From Bombardia bombarda (Eukaryota > Ascomycota > Sordariomycetes > Sordariales > Lasiosphaeriaceae): a stretch of DNA of 64,000 bases. Within the stretch, counting starts at the first letter, position 1. Each line of letters begins with the position of its first letter. Of this stretch, positions 47,341 through 58,942 are shown piece after piece. The notes beneath the pieces are model-generated. The model saw only the letters and a program-made list of their open reading frames with translations, did no database searches and was not told the origin of the DNA. Both the position numbers and the translations under genes were made by a program. The stretch is taken from assembly GCA_030512295.1 (NCBI GenBank), contig JAULSR010000001.1, positions 7,835,001 to 7,899,000 on the forward strand, read 5' to 3'.

Positions 47341-48381
47341 ATGGACATCCTGCTCTCCCTGCCGATTGCATCCTATTTTTTCTCCTCTGTCACATCTTGG
47401 TCCACGTCGGTCAACCTGCTCTTCTTCTACATGACATGGTCAACCCTGATCCTAAGCCACTCGCCGCTCAAGATCGAGCTGATAGGAACGACGGCGTTGC
47501 GAATATTGTTTGGCTTAACCCCATCGCTGGTTTTCCTTCTCTTTGATACCCTCCTGCCCTCACTCTCTGAGGGCATCAAATACAATGGCGCGTCCGCCCT
47601 ACCGCCTCGCGACGCCAAGAGCATCGCCAAACTTATCAGTCTCGCCCTGTTCAATCTGGCACTCGAGACCGCCCTCGAAGCAGGCCTTTCCCTCGGCCTA
47701 ACCGTGCTCCTAAAAACACCCCCCTTCCACACCGCAACCACCCTTCCGCTACCATGGCAGATGGCCAAGCACATTGCTCTACTCTTCGCCGCCCGTGAGC
47801 TGCTGACCTACTACATCCACCGCAACGTCCTGCACGCGCACTCCTCCGCCCCCATCTCCAAAAGAAAGACCAAGGCTCCCACCCAGCGCATCGCCACCCT
47901 CCATCACAAATACGCCCACGCACACTCCGCCCCGCCCTTCTCTCTCCTCCTCCTAGCCGACCACCCTTTCCCCTTCCTCCTCCACCGCTTCATCCCTCTA
48001 TACCTCCCCGCCATAGCGCTTCACAACCGTCTGCACCTCCTCACCTTCTTCATCTTCGTCGCCCTCTGCACCATGGAGGAGACCCTGGCCATGTCGGGCT
48101 ACACCGTTGTCCCGGGTATTCTCATGGGCGGCATCACCCGGCGCAGCGCAGTGCACTACGCTAAGCCCGCCGGCAACTACGGCTGCTGGGGCATCTTGGA
48201 CTGGGTCCACGGCACGAGCCTGGGCGGCGATGTCATGGCGGATGTTCGTGACGAGGCAAAGAAGCACAGGGTCAAGGAGAGAAGTGCCAAGAAGGCGGAC
48301 AATGCGGGGGGGATGGTGCAGAATGGGATTGAGGGGCTGAGGAGGAGTGCGAGGTCTAGGGGGAGAAGAAGTCAGAGTTAG
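47341..48381 (+). CDS. Fatty-acid hydroxylase / sterol desaturase family membrane protein
   Basis: A single exon encoding 346 residues; upstream codons are open only from a TTG. Four to five hydrophobic segments are seen, the first starting at residue 2. Di-iron histidine boxes are recognisable: HRNVLHAH (box 1) and HHKYAHAH (box 2). The expected third box lies near VHYAKPAGNYGCWGILDWVHGT, where the GNYG...DW.HGT frame is kept but only one His of the usual HXXHH is present. By family it would be an endoplasmic reticulum oxygenase of sterols or fatty acyl chains using iron and oxygen. The weak third box leaves activity uncertain. The tail is basic with KKHR, a possible retrieval signal. AATAAA occurs about 240 nt past the stop. 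Confidence 0.82.
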   Translation: MDILLSLPIASYFFSSVTSWSTSVNLLFFYMTWSTLILSHSPLKIELIGTTALRILFGLTPSLVFLLFDTLLPSLSEGIKYNGASALPPRDAKSIAKLISLALFNLALETALEAGLSLGLTVLLKTPPFHTATTLPLPWQMAKHIALLFAARELLTYYIHRNVLHAHSSAPISKRKTKAPTQRIATLHHKYAHAHSAPPFSLLLLADHPFPFLLHRFIPLYLPAIALHNRLHLLTFFIFVALCTMEETLAMSGYTVVPGILMGGITRRSAVHYAKPAGNYGCWGILDWVHGTSLGGDVMADVRDEAKKHRVKERSAKKADNAGGMVQNGIEGLRRSARSRGRRSQS

Positions 48382-49018
48382 GGAGGAATGGGTGAACGAG
48401 TTGTTATTTTCTTTCCCTAGCTATCGGGGGTTCTTGTGGGCTGGATATTGCGGAAGTGGAGTGAAAACATGTCATTATTGGAAATGTGTCTTGTGTTTAG
48501 CTGGTCTCAGGTTTTGGTTTGCAGATACCCATTTTTTCCTTGTTGGTCTCAGTTGCAATACCAGCGTGATATGTAACAAACTGCCGAATCGTCATAGTTA
48601 TACCTTGATTTATATACGCTAATAAACGGTCAAATATATCCAGATTTGTTCAGCATAGGTACATACCACTCCGATCCAATGCTTATTGCGTGTACAAGGT
48701 ACTCCAGAAAACACTCACAGCTATCTATAATCGCCCGATATGTATAAGTGAGCCTCTACGCTCATCTGTCTAATCACTCCCAGCTTAGGGTCTATGTTTT
48801 CTATATACAAGAAAGACCACAAATATGCCACACTCCACGAGACCAACCGCCAAACTCCAAATGCAAAAACACCACCCGCCCCATGTTCTATCCCGAGCGC
48901 CCCGATTCTTGTCTCTGCAGCGCTGAGTGTGCTGCTCGTAACAGCCGCTCCAAGCAGACACACTAGCTTGCAACAATAACAGCAAAAACATATCCGTAAA
49001 GTAACAGCCAATCATCGA
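48382..49018. other. Intergenic 3' flanks
   Basis: About 640 nt between converging genes. No gene or repeat is seen. Confidence 0.5.
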
Positions 49019-51421
49019 TCATGTCCAGTTCTTCTTCGCCTTCAGCCACTTCACCGTGTTGATCCCGGCCTGGACGCGCATACCAAAACGAGCATCCAAG
49101 ACAAAGCTCTCCCACTTAGACACCCTTTCCAGCGCCTGGAAACACTCGTCCGTCTTCTGCTTGCGGAACGCCTCCTTATCAGTCTCCGGCCACGCGGCCG
49201 GGTCACAGACCTCCATCCACGACACCGCCGCAATCTCATAATGCGCAGCAGGCTGGCAATAGTCGTCTCTCGCCCCTCCCTTGAACGCACTCTTGTCCAT
49301 GGCCACCAGCGGCTCCACCAGCGCGAGCGCCTCGGTGCCCCTGCCCAGCTCCCTCAGCAGCGATGACTCCGTCAGTGCCCTCACAGCGACCTCGTCCTTC
49401 TCGTCCATGATCTTCGACAGCTTCTCAGGCGAGCCCACGGTGCAGCGCTCCCACGCGAGGTACCCCCTCGCCTTTTCCAAGTGCGCCGGCGCCATGCGCA
49501 GGCTCCCGCCCCACAGATAGGCCATCTCCATGGCGGGGCTGACGGCGATAGCGTCGGTGAGGTCGACGCCCAGCGCCTTTGCGCGCTCCTCCCACTTCTG
49601 CACCTTGCGGCACACAAATACCTCAAACGGCAGTTGGCGCGCCATCATGCGCCGCTTGCCCGCGACAGTGGGCGCCTTGCGGAAGTACTGCTCAGCCAGC
49701 ATCTTATGCTTCGCCATGGCCTTGACAGACTCATCGACGTTATTACCATCCGGAGAAGAAGCCTCAGCAGCAGCAGCAGCACGGTGAAACGCATCACGAT
49801 ACATCTCGACCTGCGCGCAGCCGGCATTGTAATAGTAGAGCGCGTGGCTCCAGTTATTAAGTTCGACGCAGCGCATAAAGTTGTCATGCATGGCAGGCCA
49901 GTCCATGACGTAGATGGAGTACATGCTGAGCTCAAAGTTGTTGAGCGCGTGGATCTGGCGCATCTTGCTGTCCTGGTTAGTCGAGAGCACGGCGATGGCC
50001 TCGTCGAGCTTCTTGTCGTTGGCGAGCATGCGGGCCTCCTCAATCTTCCAGAGGCGCGAGTTCGGGTAGCGCTTGCGCATCTCGGCGAGCAGCGCGTAGC
50101 ACTCCTCCTTCGGGAAGCCGACCACCTCGACCCCGTCTAGATCCGCCCCAACCCCTACCCCGGACCTCCCAACGCCACCAGCGCCGGTGCCGCTCTTCTT
50201 CGTGAACTCCTTGACGTCCTCGTCGCCGGGCAGGATGTCTGCGCCCCCCAGGTAGGCGTTGTAGTACTGCAGGAGAACCAGGCCGGACATTGCGCCGTTG
50301 ATGTTTGCGTATTTGGTCGACTGCCAGAGCATCCGGATCCCCCTGTCACGGTCGCCCTGGAAGCCAATGATGGAGAGCAGGCGGGAGAAAGCCGGGGGCA
50401 CCATGGATATCATGACGAGAAGAATGCCAAAGCACATATTTGCGCCGCTGTGGACAAAGACGTCGGTGCTGGACGTGAAAAGCGTTCTGTCGGCGCCGAA
50501 TTTGTCTAAATGCTGTTGACTAGTGAGCTGGCGAGTCTCAATCGCCGCTCCATCCGTTTGTGCTGTTATCGAAAGGTCACCCAGCCTCTCGTCGAGTGTC
50601 GCTATAGTGGCCTTTTCAGGGTCGCTGGGCCTAGAAGCGGTAGCGACTGGCGTCTGCCTCCCTGACAAATCCTTTGCAACGTTAACAAAATCCTCTTCGT
50701 CTTCTTCATCCGTTTGTCTTACTCCTGTGGTGGTGATATCGGCAAATTCAGAATCATCGAAACTCCCCGGCATCTTTTCCGACAACAAACTTGGCCTCTT
50801 GGGGTGTATGGCCTTGGGCACAGCGCTTCCCGTCTTGATCGAATTCAGGTACCGGTCCTCGGCAGCCACAATACCGTCCAGGCTCACATACGCCTTGCGC
50901 AGCTTATAGAAGCCTTTGACGGCCTCTGTCAGGCTCTCGTGCATGACACCAACTACGGCACTCATCAGTTGCGCCTCTGCGTACACCAGGGCATACTCGG
51001 AGCCTGGTGGATAGATTTTGCCTGCATCCGCCGCACCGTTTCTTGTCTTATCCGCCTCTTTCTGTGCCTTTTTCATGTCATCCCACGCTCGTGTTTCCGT
51101 CTCTGCAAGCCGGGTTGTCGCTTCAGTCATGATGTCCTTCTCGAATCCTAGGACGCTCCTCATAAAGGTTGACAGCCCTAGGCCGAGCTGGTGGAAGGAG
51201 GAAGCCCCATCTCGCATGCGTAGGCGAGTTTCTGCCCCCTCGATATCATCATTCATGATCAGACCTGCGGCGCCCATAGCATCGAGAATGTCTGGGTTTT
51301 CATGTCGCGTGTGGATCGTGGTCGCTGCGGGTACGACGGGAGTTGAAGGCCGCGAGCTGGCGTCTTTTACGCTCGAAGGTGCGGGCGCTCCGCCGCCGAA
51401 CCAGGAGCGAAGCGACGGCAT
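49019..51421 (-). CDS. IML2: IML2-type protein (inclusion body clearance)
   Basis: One uninterrupted exon of 800 residues. The family is recognised from GLGLSTFMRSVLGFEKDIM near the N-terminus, VYAEAQLMSAVVGVMHESL, the central SRLLSIIGFQGDRDRGIRML with LVLLQYYNAYLG, and C-terminal tetratricopeptide-like helices (RYPNSRLWKIEEARML). Iml2 of yeast is reported to act in clearing protein inclusions through lipid-droplet-linked sterol metabolism and to reside in cytosol, nucleus and mitochondrial membranes. The family is related to animal TTC39. A disordered acidic insert of about 90 residues (DEEDEEDF) separates the N-terminal helices from the core, and a Gly-rich insert follows ILPGDEDV. No introns, unlike most neighbours. 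The length is within the fungal range. Confidence 0.92.
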   Translation of the reverse strand: MPSLRSWFGGGAPAPSSVKDASSRPSTPVVPAATTIHTRHENPDILDAMGAAGLIMNDDIEGAETRLRMRDGASSFHQLGLGLSTFMRSVLGFEKDIMTEATTRLAETETRAWDDMKKAQKEADKTRNGAADAGKIYPPGSEYALVYAEAQLMSAVVGVMHESLTEAVKGFYKLRKAYVSLDGIVAAEDRYLNSIKTGSAVPKAIHPKRPSLLSEKMPGSFDDSEFADITTTGVRQTDEEDEEDFVNVAKDLSGRQTPVATASRPSDPEKATIATLDERLGDLSITAQTDGAAIETRQLTSQQHLDKFGADRTLFTSSTDVFVHSGANMCFGILLVMISMVPPAFSRLLSIIGFQGDRDRGIRMLWQSTKYANINGAMSGLVLLQYYNAYLGGADILPGDEDVKEFTKKSGTGAGGVGRSGVGVGADLDGVEVVGFPKEECYALLAEMRKRYPNSRLWKIEEARMLANDKKLDEAIAVLSTNQDSKMRQIHALNNFELSMYSIYVMDWPAMHDNFMRCVELNNWSHALYYYNAGCAQVEMYRDAFHRAAAAAEASSPDGNNVDESVKAMAKHKMLAEQYFRKAPTVAGKRRMMARQLPFEVFVCRKVQKWEERAKALGVDLTDAIAVSPAMEMAYLWGGSLRMAPAHLEKARGYLAWERCTVGSPEKLSKIMDEKDEVAVRALTESSLLRELGRGTEALALVEPLVAMDKSAFKGGARDDYCQPAAHYEIAAVSWMEVCDPAAWPETDKEAFRKQKTDECFQALERVSKWESFVLDARFGMRVQAGINTVKWLKAKKNWT

Positions 51422-53561
51422 GGTTGTATTTGTGTTCTAGTTACGGTAGGTAAAGCAGGTAACGGAGGTGCTTTATCGAGGTCGTAGTACAGTATATACA
51501 AACGAGTGACAGCCAGATCGCCAAGTCGCCAAGTCCAAGTCCAAGTTTAAAGAGACGAGATAACACCAAAGGAAAAAGGGAGAACCCGCGCAGTCCGGGC
51601 AGAAAAGCAAAGGTAGCAAAAAGACCGAAGAAGCCGGATTTGTCTCCTAGGGCCGGGGGCCGGAGACAGGATAGGGCGGGCGGCAGAATCTTGCCAACAA
51701 GGAAAACCTAGGTAGTTCCAGAGTTTGGAGTTTGGTGGTGGCTGGCGGCCAAGGTCCAATGTTTCAACGGTTGGAATGTTCGAAGTACAGCATCTATGTA
51801 CCTTTTCAGGTACGCACAGGGCGGGCAGGGCAAGGCAGCCAGCGGGTGTAAGGCGTGTTGGCGGGTTAGCGGGCGCACCTAGAACCCGTGGAATGGTGCT
51901 AAATAAGTGCTGACACCGGCCTCTCGCTGACGGGATAAGACGCTGCGGCGGGACTCGACAGAGGCGGGGGTCCGCCTTGGCGGGGTACCTTCGCGAGAGT
52001 TAAGCAGCAAGTGCGCGTCGACTGCGTCAGTGAGGCTTCAGTGATTTAAGGTCCCCCCCGCCAGACAAAGAGGTTCCAGGTTACCTAGGGGAAAGGTTTA
52101 GGAGAAACCAGTTCTGGAGGAGAGTATGGAAATCTTAATGCCGATACTAATGGCATTTGATTGCCCATTCCTGGAATTACCTGGAAGTCCGACTGATGGA
52201 ATCGACAATCGATGAAGCGTTGGCTTGATAGTAACCTTATCAATGGAGAAAGCAGCTCGTGGGCAGGCAGCAGGTCTCAAGAGACGCCCGCCGCTGAGCC
52301 CGTCGGGCTGTCAATCTCAATGACATAATGGACAGGCATGTATGCGTATTCTCGTATGTAAGCCCATACAGGACCTGCCTGTACAAATTGGGCAGCTCAA
52401 CTCTCATGACCAAGCAGAGCTGACATCAACAAAAATAGAGACTTGTGGCTGAGGCGTGCTCCCCTGGGCTTTTCACTGTTCTAAATTGCAAGTCGGCAAG
52501 TTGCATTCGCGTTTCATACAATGCCACCCTGGTTTGTTTGTTAGTTTGGCTTACGGCGCAGGGGTCCCGGTCAAAACTTCAACTTGCAGCAGTTCCACGA
52601 CCTCACAACGTATTTCAACGTTAAAAATTTGCCTGCGTAAACAATACCACAACCTCTGTTCTGAGTATTCCTTTTTATTTGATCAAAATTGGCCGTTTTT
52701 TTTGTTGAGTTAGAAAGTTTTAGTCCTGACCCCTGTCCCAAAAACCGAGCTAACAAACAAGCCAAGGTGGCATTACACATTAACGCGTAGACAATCGACC
52801 AGCTAGTGAAAGGCTGAAAACAGAATGAAAAGAGAGAAAGGCATTTCGAGAATATATCTACGTGACTTGGGGCCTGTTTAGAGCTTGATCGGCTCGTCGC
52901 TGTTCTAGTTAGTCAACTAAAATAGTTCAGAAAAAAAAAGCTTTTAAGTGAGTATTAACAAATTAGGGACATCTATATGTACCGTTGTAGATACGGGATG
53001 CATGTTTGTTCCAGTCTCTTAAACATCGACTGACTCGCCTGGACGCATTTGTAGGAGGCAACGCGGGCGGTCAACGAGAAGGAGAGCAAATAGAATTGGT
53101 GGGGACCAAGGAAGCAGAATGATAAACCAACATTTCTCACCGCCTAAGAACAAGCTAAGTCTGTGCGCAGCCTTTCTGGTGCTCCTCTTCTCAGAGCTGC
53201 ACGCCCTGAGGTAAACCTAGTCATCCACTCCCGCCGCTGCTTATTGTCCGGTCGCAACACCATCAATCGCCAGAGCATTCTACAGACGTCCAATCCATCC
53301 TCTTCCGCCCACACCCCCAGCCAACCATCAGCTCTTCGTCCACATCAACAAACATCTACCTCCACCATCAGCGCATTCGGCCGGCTGTTGCTTTTCGTCC
53401 GCTCAACACCATCATCCCACGACGACCCTATCTTCCACGAACAGCGGTGCATCCCTGTACCCTTTCCTCTGACCAACTCCGACGCCAACCTTAGCCGCGG
53501 GGACATTCTACCAACGCCAAACACCCTTCACTTTTCTTCCGACCCAATAAGACTGTCCAAG
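51422..53561. other. 2.1-kb divergent intergenic region
   Basis: Promoters of IML2 and SEM1. A plus-strand frame at 53163-53561 runs into the SEM1 coding region in the same frame but lacks an upstream ATG and reads as leader. No repeats of note. Confidence 0.55.
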
Positions 53562-53965
53562 ATGGCCTCGGCACAAAACACGTCCAAGAGCGACGCCAAG
53601 TCCGCTGCCGCCGAGACGAAGCCCGATGATGTAACGGTGGCTAAGTCCGCTGCCGCCCTCGAAGAGGACGACGAGTTTGAGGATTTCCCTGTTGATGGTG
53701 CGTCCCATTCTGCGCCGAGATATCCCTCCCATACTTCCACTGACTCTTGAAAAACAGACTGGGCACCCGAGGAGACAGAGGCCGCCAACGGCACCGAGGC
53801 AACACAGCACCTGTGGGAGGAGTCGTGGGACGATGACGACACCACCGATGACTTTTCTACTCAGCTCAAGTATGTGTGCGACGCATGGACAACAGATAAT
53901 GGCAGAACTGACACATTATTCGCAGGGAGGAGCTCAAGAAGGTCGATGCATCCAAGAAGCGGTGA
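53562..53965 (+). CDS. SEM1: 26S proteasome complex subunit SEM1/DSS1
   Basis: Exons 53562-53697, 53758-53869 and 53926-53965 encode 95 residues. The family's acidic/aromatic signature is complete: EDDEFEDFPVDDWAPEE, HLWEESWDDDDTTDDFS, and a C-terminal helix QLKEELKKVDASKKR. Both conserved Trp-containing blocks are interrupted by no more than one intron each. Sem1 is an intrinsically disordered subunit of the proteasome lid. It is also shared with the TREX-2 mRNA export complex and, in animals, with BRCA2. The N-terminal 35 residues are an Ala/Lys/Ser-rich extension, longer than in yeast (89 residues). It lies tail to tail with the PGK gene. Confidence 0.95.
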
Positions 53966-54603
53966 TTTATTTCCCAGAACTACCACCACCAGAATATAGA
54001 TCGACTGTTCAATGGAAAGAAGTTCATGTAATACAAATGCTGTTGTTCCTGTCCCAAACCGCGGAAGCCAGAGCACGGAACGGGGAGCGCGGGAAAGATA
54101 TTTTCCCTGTTTCCTTCGTTCCTGTTTGCTGTGCGGCAGGACTTTGAGCATCAGCGCCAGAGCTAGATGGTCTCGGGTGCATATAACCGAACAACTACCC
54201 CCTCCCCCAGCTACGCTCGCATTGCACAGGCATTCATAAAGAGAGCCCAGCACGACGAGGAGCAACTTTCCGCTTGGGTCCGGGCAGCATAGAGAAATGA
54301 ACATCCTTCCTGGCGGAACTGCACCTAACAGACAAGCTCGAGTGTTCTAACAGTGATGGTATTGAATGTATCTTATTCCTTTTATAGGATCGCAGCACTA
54401 AGACTCAAAGACTGGCCATAGCCACCCGCGCCCGACCTTTCCCCATCATCAATCAGCCCCATTTCCCAATTAGTTCGACTGACGATCCTAGGGAGCCCTT
54501 GTTCCTTTCTCTTTTAAAGCCACACACATAGGTGGCTGGACCAACCGGGCCCGTTTGTTTTCTTTCCCAACATTTTTGTCACCCCGGAGAAAGTGAACAC
54601 AAT
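53966..54603. other. 3' flanks of SEM1 and PGK genes
   Basis: About 640 nt between convergent stop codons. Nothing else is recognised. Confidence 0.55.
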
Positions 54604-56027
54604 CTACTTACGTTCGCTCAGCGCCGTCACACCGGGCAGCTCCTTGCCCTCGAGCAGCTCGAGACTGGCACCGCCACCGGTCGACACGTGGCTGAGCTTG
54701 TCCTCAACACCATACTTGGCCGCGACAGTGGCGGTATCGCCACCGCCAATGATGACGATGCTGCCCTTCTCGGCCGCGGCAACGGCAGCGTCGAGGGTGG
54801 CCTTTGTACCCTTGGCGAACTTCTCAAACTCAAAGACACCGGCGGGGCCGTTCCAGAGGATGGTCTTGGCCTCGTCGATGGCCTCCTTGTAGAGCTTGAT
54901 GGACTCGTCGCCGCAGTCAAGACCCATCCAGCCGTCGGGGATGCCCTCAGCGTCGGTGGCGGTGCCCGTGTTGGCGTCCTTGTCGAACTTGTCGGCCGTG
55001 ATGTAGTCGACGGGGAGGACAACCTTGACGTTGTTCTTCTTGGCCTTAGCCATGAGGTCGCCGACTGTCTTAGCGCCGGCCTCGTCAAAGAGCGAGTTGC
55101 CGATCGACACGTTGTAGAGCGTCTTCTTGAAGGTGAAGGCCATGCCGCCGCAGACAACGAGGGTGTCGACCTTGTCCAGCAAGTTGTCGATGAGCTGGAT
55201 CTTGTCTGAGACCTTGGCGCCACCGAGGATGGCGAGGAAGGGGCGCTTGGGCGACTCGAGCGCCTGCGCGAAGTAGTCGAGCTCCTTCTTCATGAGGAAG
55301 CCGGCAGCCTTCTGGGGCAGCTCAACGCCGACCATGGAGGAGTGGGCGCGGTGAGCAGTGCCAAAGGCATCGTCTGGGCAGAGATAATATGTCAGCTAGA
55401 GTCCTCCATAGGTATGTACGAGTGGAATCAGCTGGCAACTTACTGACGAAGACATCTCCGAGCTTGGTGAGCCCCTTGCGGAACTCCTCAACCTGGGCCT
55501 TGTCGGCCTTGATCTTGTTTCCGTCCTTGTCGACACCCTTGCCCTCCTCCTCAATGTGGAAGCGGAGGTTCTCGAGCAGGATAACCTCTCCGTTATCAGC
55601 CTTGGACACAATGGCCTCAACCTCGGGGCCGACAGAGTCGGGAGCGAAGGTGACGCTCTTGCCGAGCAGCTTCTCGAGCTCGGGGACGACGGGCTTCAGC
55701 GAGTACTTGGCATTGGGCAGACCATTAGGACGGCCGAGGTGGGACATGAGGATGACCGCCTTAGCGCCATTGTCGATAGCGTACTTAATGGTAGGAATAG
55801 CGCCAGCAATGCGCTGGGGGTTGGTGACGTTCTTCTCGGCATCAAGGGGGACGTTGAAGTCGACCTGGAGAGTGATTATGATGTCAGTTTTGCTGTGCTT
55901 CGCCCATGGGAGACCCAAACATACGCCATCACATGCTGGAAAGGGGGAGGTCTAGACATACGCGAATCAGGACGCGCTTTCCCTTGAGGTCGAGGTCCTT
56001 GATCGAGAGCTTGTTGGACAGAGACAT
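54604..56027 (-). CDS. PGK1: Phosphoglycerate kinase
   Basis: Exons 56027-55962, 55864-55444 and 55373-54604 encode 418 residues, the normal family length. The enzyme transfers phosphate from 1,3-bisphosphoglycerate to ADP in glycolysis, in the cytosol. Diagnostic blocks are all present: KRVLIRVDFNVPLD at the first intron, LMSHLGRPNG, VILLENLRFHIEEEGK, NDAFGTAHRAHSSM spanning the second intron, AILGGAKVSDKIQLIDNLL, and the nucleotide-loop IIGGGDTATVAAK followed by HVSTGGGASLELLEGK. No residue of the substrate or nucleotide sites seems altered. Strong codon bias toward C-ending codons fits a highly expressed gene. The leader is CT-rich, as usual for fungal glycolytic promoters. Confidence 0.98.
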
Positions 56028-58016
56028 ATTGGCGGTGTTGCTTTGACAATTGACACGGGACGAATTGTGTAGGACAAGGCTAGTAATATAGGTCAAGCTA
56101 TTGAACCAGACACTATTGATGAGCAAAAAAATTGGATGAAGGTAAAAAGACGCAGCGTCGATGGGGGGGCTAGAGGAATGCTGTGAGGAGGACCTGGGTG
56201 GATGGAGGGGTGGGTGGAGGGGTAGACCAGAGGGGTAAAATATCGGGGTGGGGCCACTCTCACGAAGCTGTGACGTGGGGTGATGGTTGGCTGATTCCTC
56301 CCCCCTCCAAGTATTCGTATTTCTCCCTCTTTATTGAAAAAAAAGCTGCAATTCGTCTTGGACGTCCGATTACGCTCAATAGGACGCCAAGCACTACCGA
56401 CATCTCGGTTAGCAATGACAGCTTCCATGTTTAAAAGTAGCAGCATATATATTGATTGCTTCTCGTTTCGTCTCGGCTCTCTACCCAGCTTAGGTAACTT
56501 CCTTACCTCGGACCGCCGCCGGCAATCTAATCGGAAACTTTCGGCGCGGCTCTCGACCAGTCCCTATATCATTCACGCCATGGGCACCCAGAGAATGTCA
56601 ATAACGTGAACTCACATCCATCAGGAATGATAGCACCCGACTGTGAGGCCCACGTGGGGGTGGTGATTGCTAAACATGGAGCTCCCCCGGCAACTCCGGG
56701 ATCATCCTTACATCCTACAATAATAGTCGCAAACGTCAGCAACCGTCTTTCGATTGGTCCACAGGCGGGATTTGGTTGGAACTGCAAATATCTTGAGAGA
56801 TGATAAGAGCCGATGAAGCAATGAGATGACACTTGCGCGATTTATCACGATTTTACAGAAACTACAATCAAACTCAAGCGGGCGACCTATATCACGCAAG
56901 AATGTTTGTTTGTTGACTCTCGATATATGAAGTTCCGTATGAAGGCTACACTGAGCAAGTATCTAGATCGATGTTGGTGAACAAAAATCATAACAAAATG
57001 GTGTCCAATGGCTTCGTTAGAAACGATGAGTTTTACAATCCTTTAGAATACTTAAATGGCGTTCAAGCGATTTACATTGTATCAAATGCCGATTAAGCAC
57101 ATGTACGACAAACTCGAGCTTCATAATTGTACTATAACTGCTACACTATTGAATATATCGCATTCAAGTTGAAATATCATTTCTATACAAGGGTGTTAAA
57201 TGGAAATGAATTACGGATTATGTCAAACTTTCCAATGTTTAAATTTGTCGGCAAGGTCTCTCACCCAGCCACATATAACTCCATTCGCAGAACCCAATTT
57301 GACACCAAATTAGTTTCTTCCAATATTGAAATAATCTGATATCGAGAGCAAGTCATTCAACCAATCTGGGGCTTTTCCAGTTTTCAGCGCATGGATCAAC
57401 AGCTTCTCATCTGTCTTATGAACATTCAGTGACCAAGAAGGATAGGTAGGTACCCAAGTACGGAGCTTTTCAAGAATGAACTACACAGTTCTTCATGCTT
57501 CAGCATTTCCCTTGACTGGGTGTCTCCCGAGATATCACCAGAGCGCTTCCTCGTTTATACAAATAAGTTGTCATAATAGTTAGGTAGTCTCAAGATGGCG
57601 CCGTGAGAGTCAGAAGTAATCCATCACTTCTTTCACCACGCGCATTCAAAACCAAAAACAGAACCAAGCTACGTTGCACATCCCGAATATGACGAATTGT
57701 AGCTACCTTTTGTAAAAGTGTAAATCAAAATGCTGTTATACCCTTCTCAAACTCCTTATTACCGTCCATATTCATAAACCGCCATGACAATTCCAACCTA
57801 GGACAGTGCCCGGAATATAACCTCGCAATTCAGCAAAAAAGGAAAGATAGACAACCGTCGCAACGCCCATAGTAAGTAGCCCATCCCAGACCAGGCCCGA
57901 CCGTAATGCCGCCAATATCATACTTATTGTCTTCCCTCCCAGCTCAACAGCCCCTTCTTTCCATGCATTAGCACACAGGTTTCTCTCGCATTTTCAACTT
58001 CCAGCCACGAACTTTT
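56028..58016. other. 2-kb AT-rich gene desert upstream of PGK
   Basis: The first few hundred bases hold the PGK promoter. From about 56850 to 57800 the sequence turns clearly AT-rich and carries only short chance frames (for example 57127-57339). It could be an old repeat decayed by C-to-T mutation, but no element is recognised. Confidence 0.5.
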
Positions 58017-58942
58017 CTACGCGGATCGGAGGCTGGGCGAGTTTAGGGCCTGACGAGCCTGCTCGGCATCCTCTGCCGCGTTGGTGAGGGATAGGTACGC
58101 AGTCCAGGCAATTCCGACCGTGGAGACGAAAGGCTATATCACAAAACACATCAAAGGTTAGTAAGGCTCAGAGCATACAATACAAGACAAAGGGGGGGTA
58201 TAACTTACCAGCTGGAACTGTACAGGCATCAACCGGAAGTTGATAATCTGCACCGCCGGCCACACTATAAAGTTGGCCTTGAGCGTCGGCACATACATAT
58301 CCTGTATTTTCTGGTACACGGCGCGCCGGCCGCCTCCCTCCGCTAGCGTCATGGCTGTGAAAAACGCCGCGATGCCAAACGGCGCAAAGATGAGCTGGTC
58401 GAACGCGACCCGCTTCATGGCCGGCACGAAGGCGCTGGTCTTGGTGATGGGGAAGCACCGCTCCAGGAACTTGAACCACCTGAACTGCACCGGCGCCATG
58501 AGGAAGCCGTAGCCCATGAACCTCGTCAGCCGCTCAAAGTCAAAGGGCGGCGGCAGGATGTGCGAGTCGGGGATCAGGTCGCGGTCGTTGAGCGGGTTCT
58601 TGCGGTCGAGCTCGTGGATCTCGACGGCGAGCGGGTCGTCGCCCGCGTTGGGCGACTGGCCGGCTGGGTACTTCCTAAGTGCGCGCTGTCGGATCGACGT
58701 GATGGACTGGGCGACCGTGTCGGCGATGCCGCCGAGGACCGCGTTGGTCACCATCATGGTGAGGACTGTTGCAGGGAGGCATGGGTATCGCGGTCAGTCT
58801 GATAATCGCGGGCTGCGGATGCGCGGGTGCGCACATGGTGGATGCGCTGCGACAGGGAAGAGGGATATGGGACGGTGGACGTACTGGGTCGCTCATCGTA
58901 GTAAGCGTTGAAGCGACTCGTGAGCCGCGCGAAGATGGCCAT
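58017..58942 (-). CDS. Mpv17/PMP22 family membrane protein
   Basis: Exons 58942-58885, 58765-58209 and 58133-58017 encode 243 residues. The ATG at 58942 gives a short basic N-terminus (AIFARLTSRFNAYYDERP), then TNAVLGGIADTVAQS, the classic first-helix motif. FMGYGFLMAPVQFRWFKFLER, FDQLIFAPFGIAAFF and the C-terminal signature NFIVWPAVQIINFRLMPVQFQLPFV follow, with the last block crossing an intron. A hydrophilic insertion of about 45 residues sits between helix 1 and 2. This marks a filamentous-fungal clade distinct from yeast Sym1. Family members lie in the inner mitochondrial or peroxisomal membrane. The channel function suggested for Mpv17 is not proven here. Confidence 0.92.
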
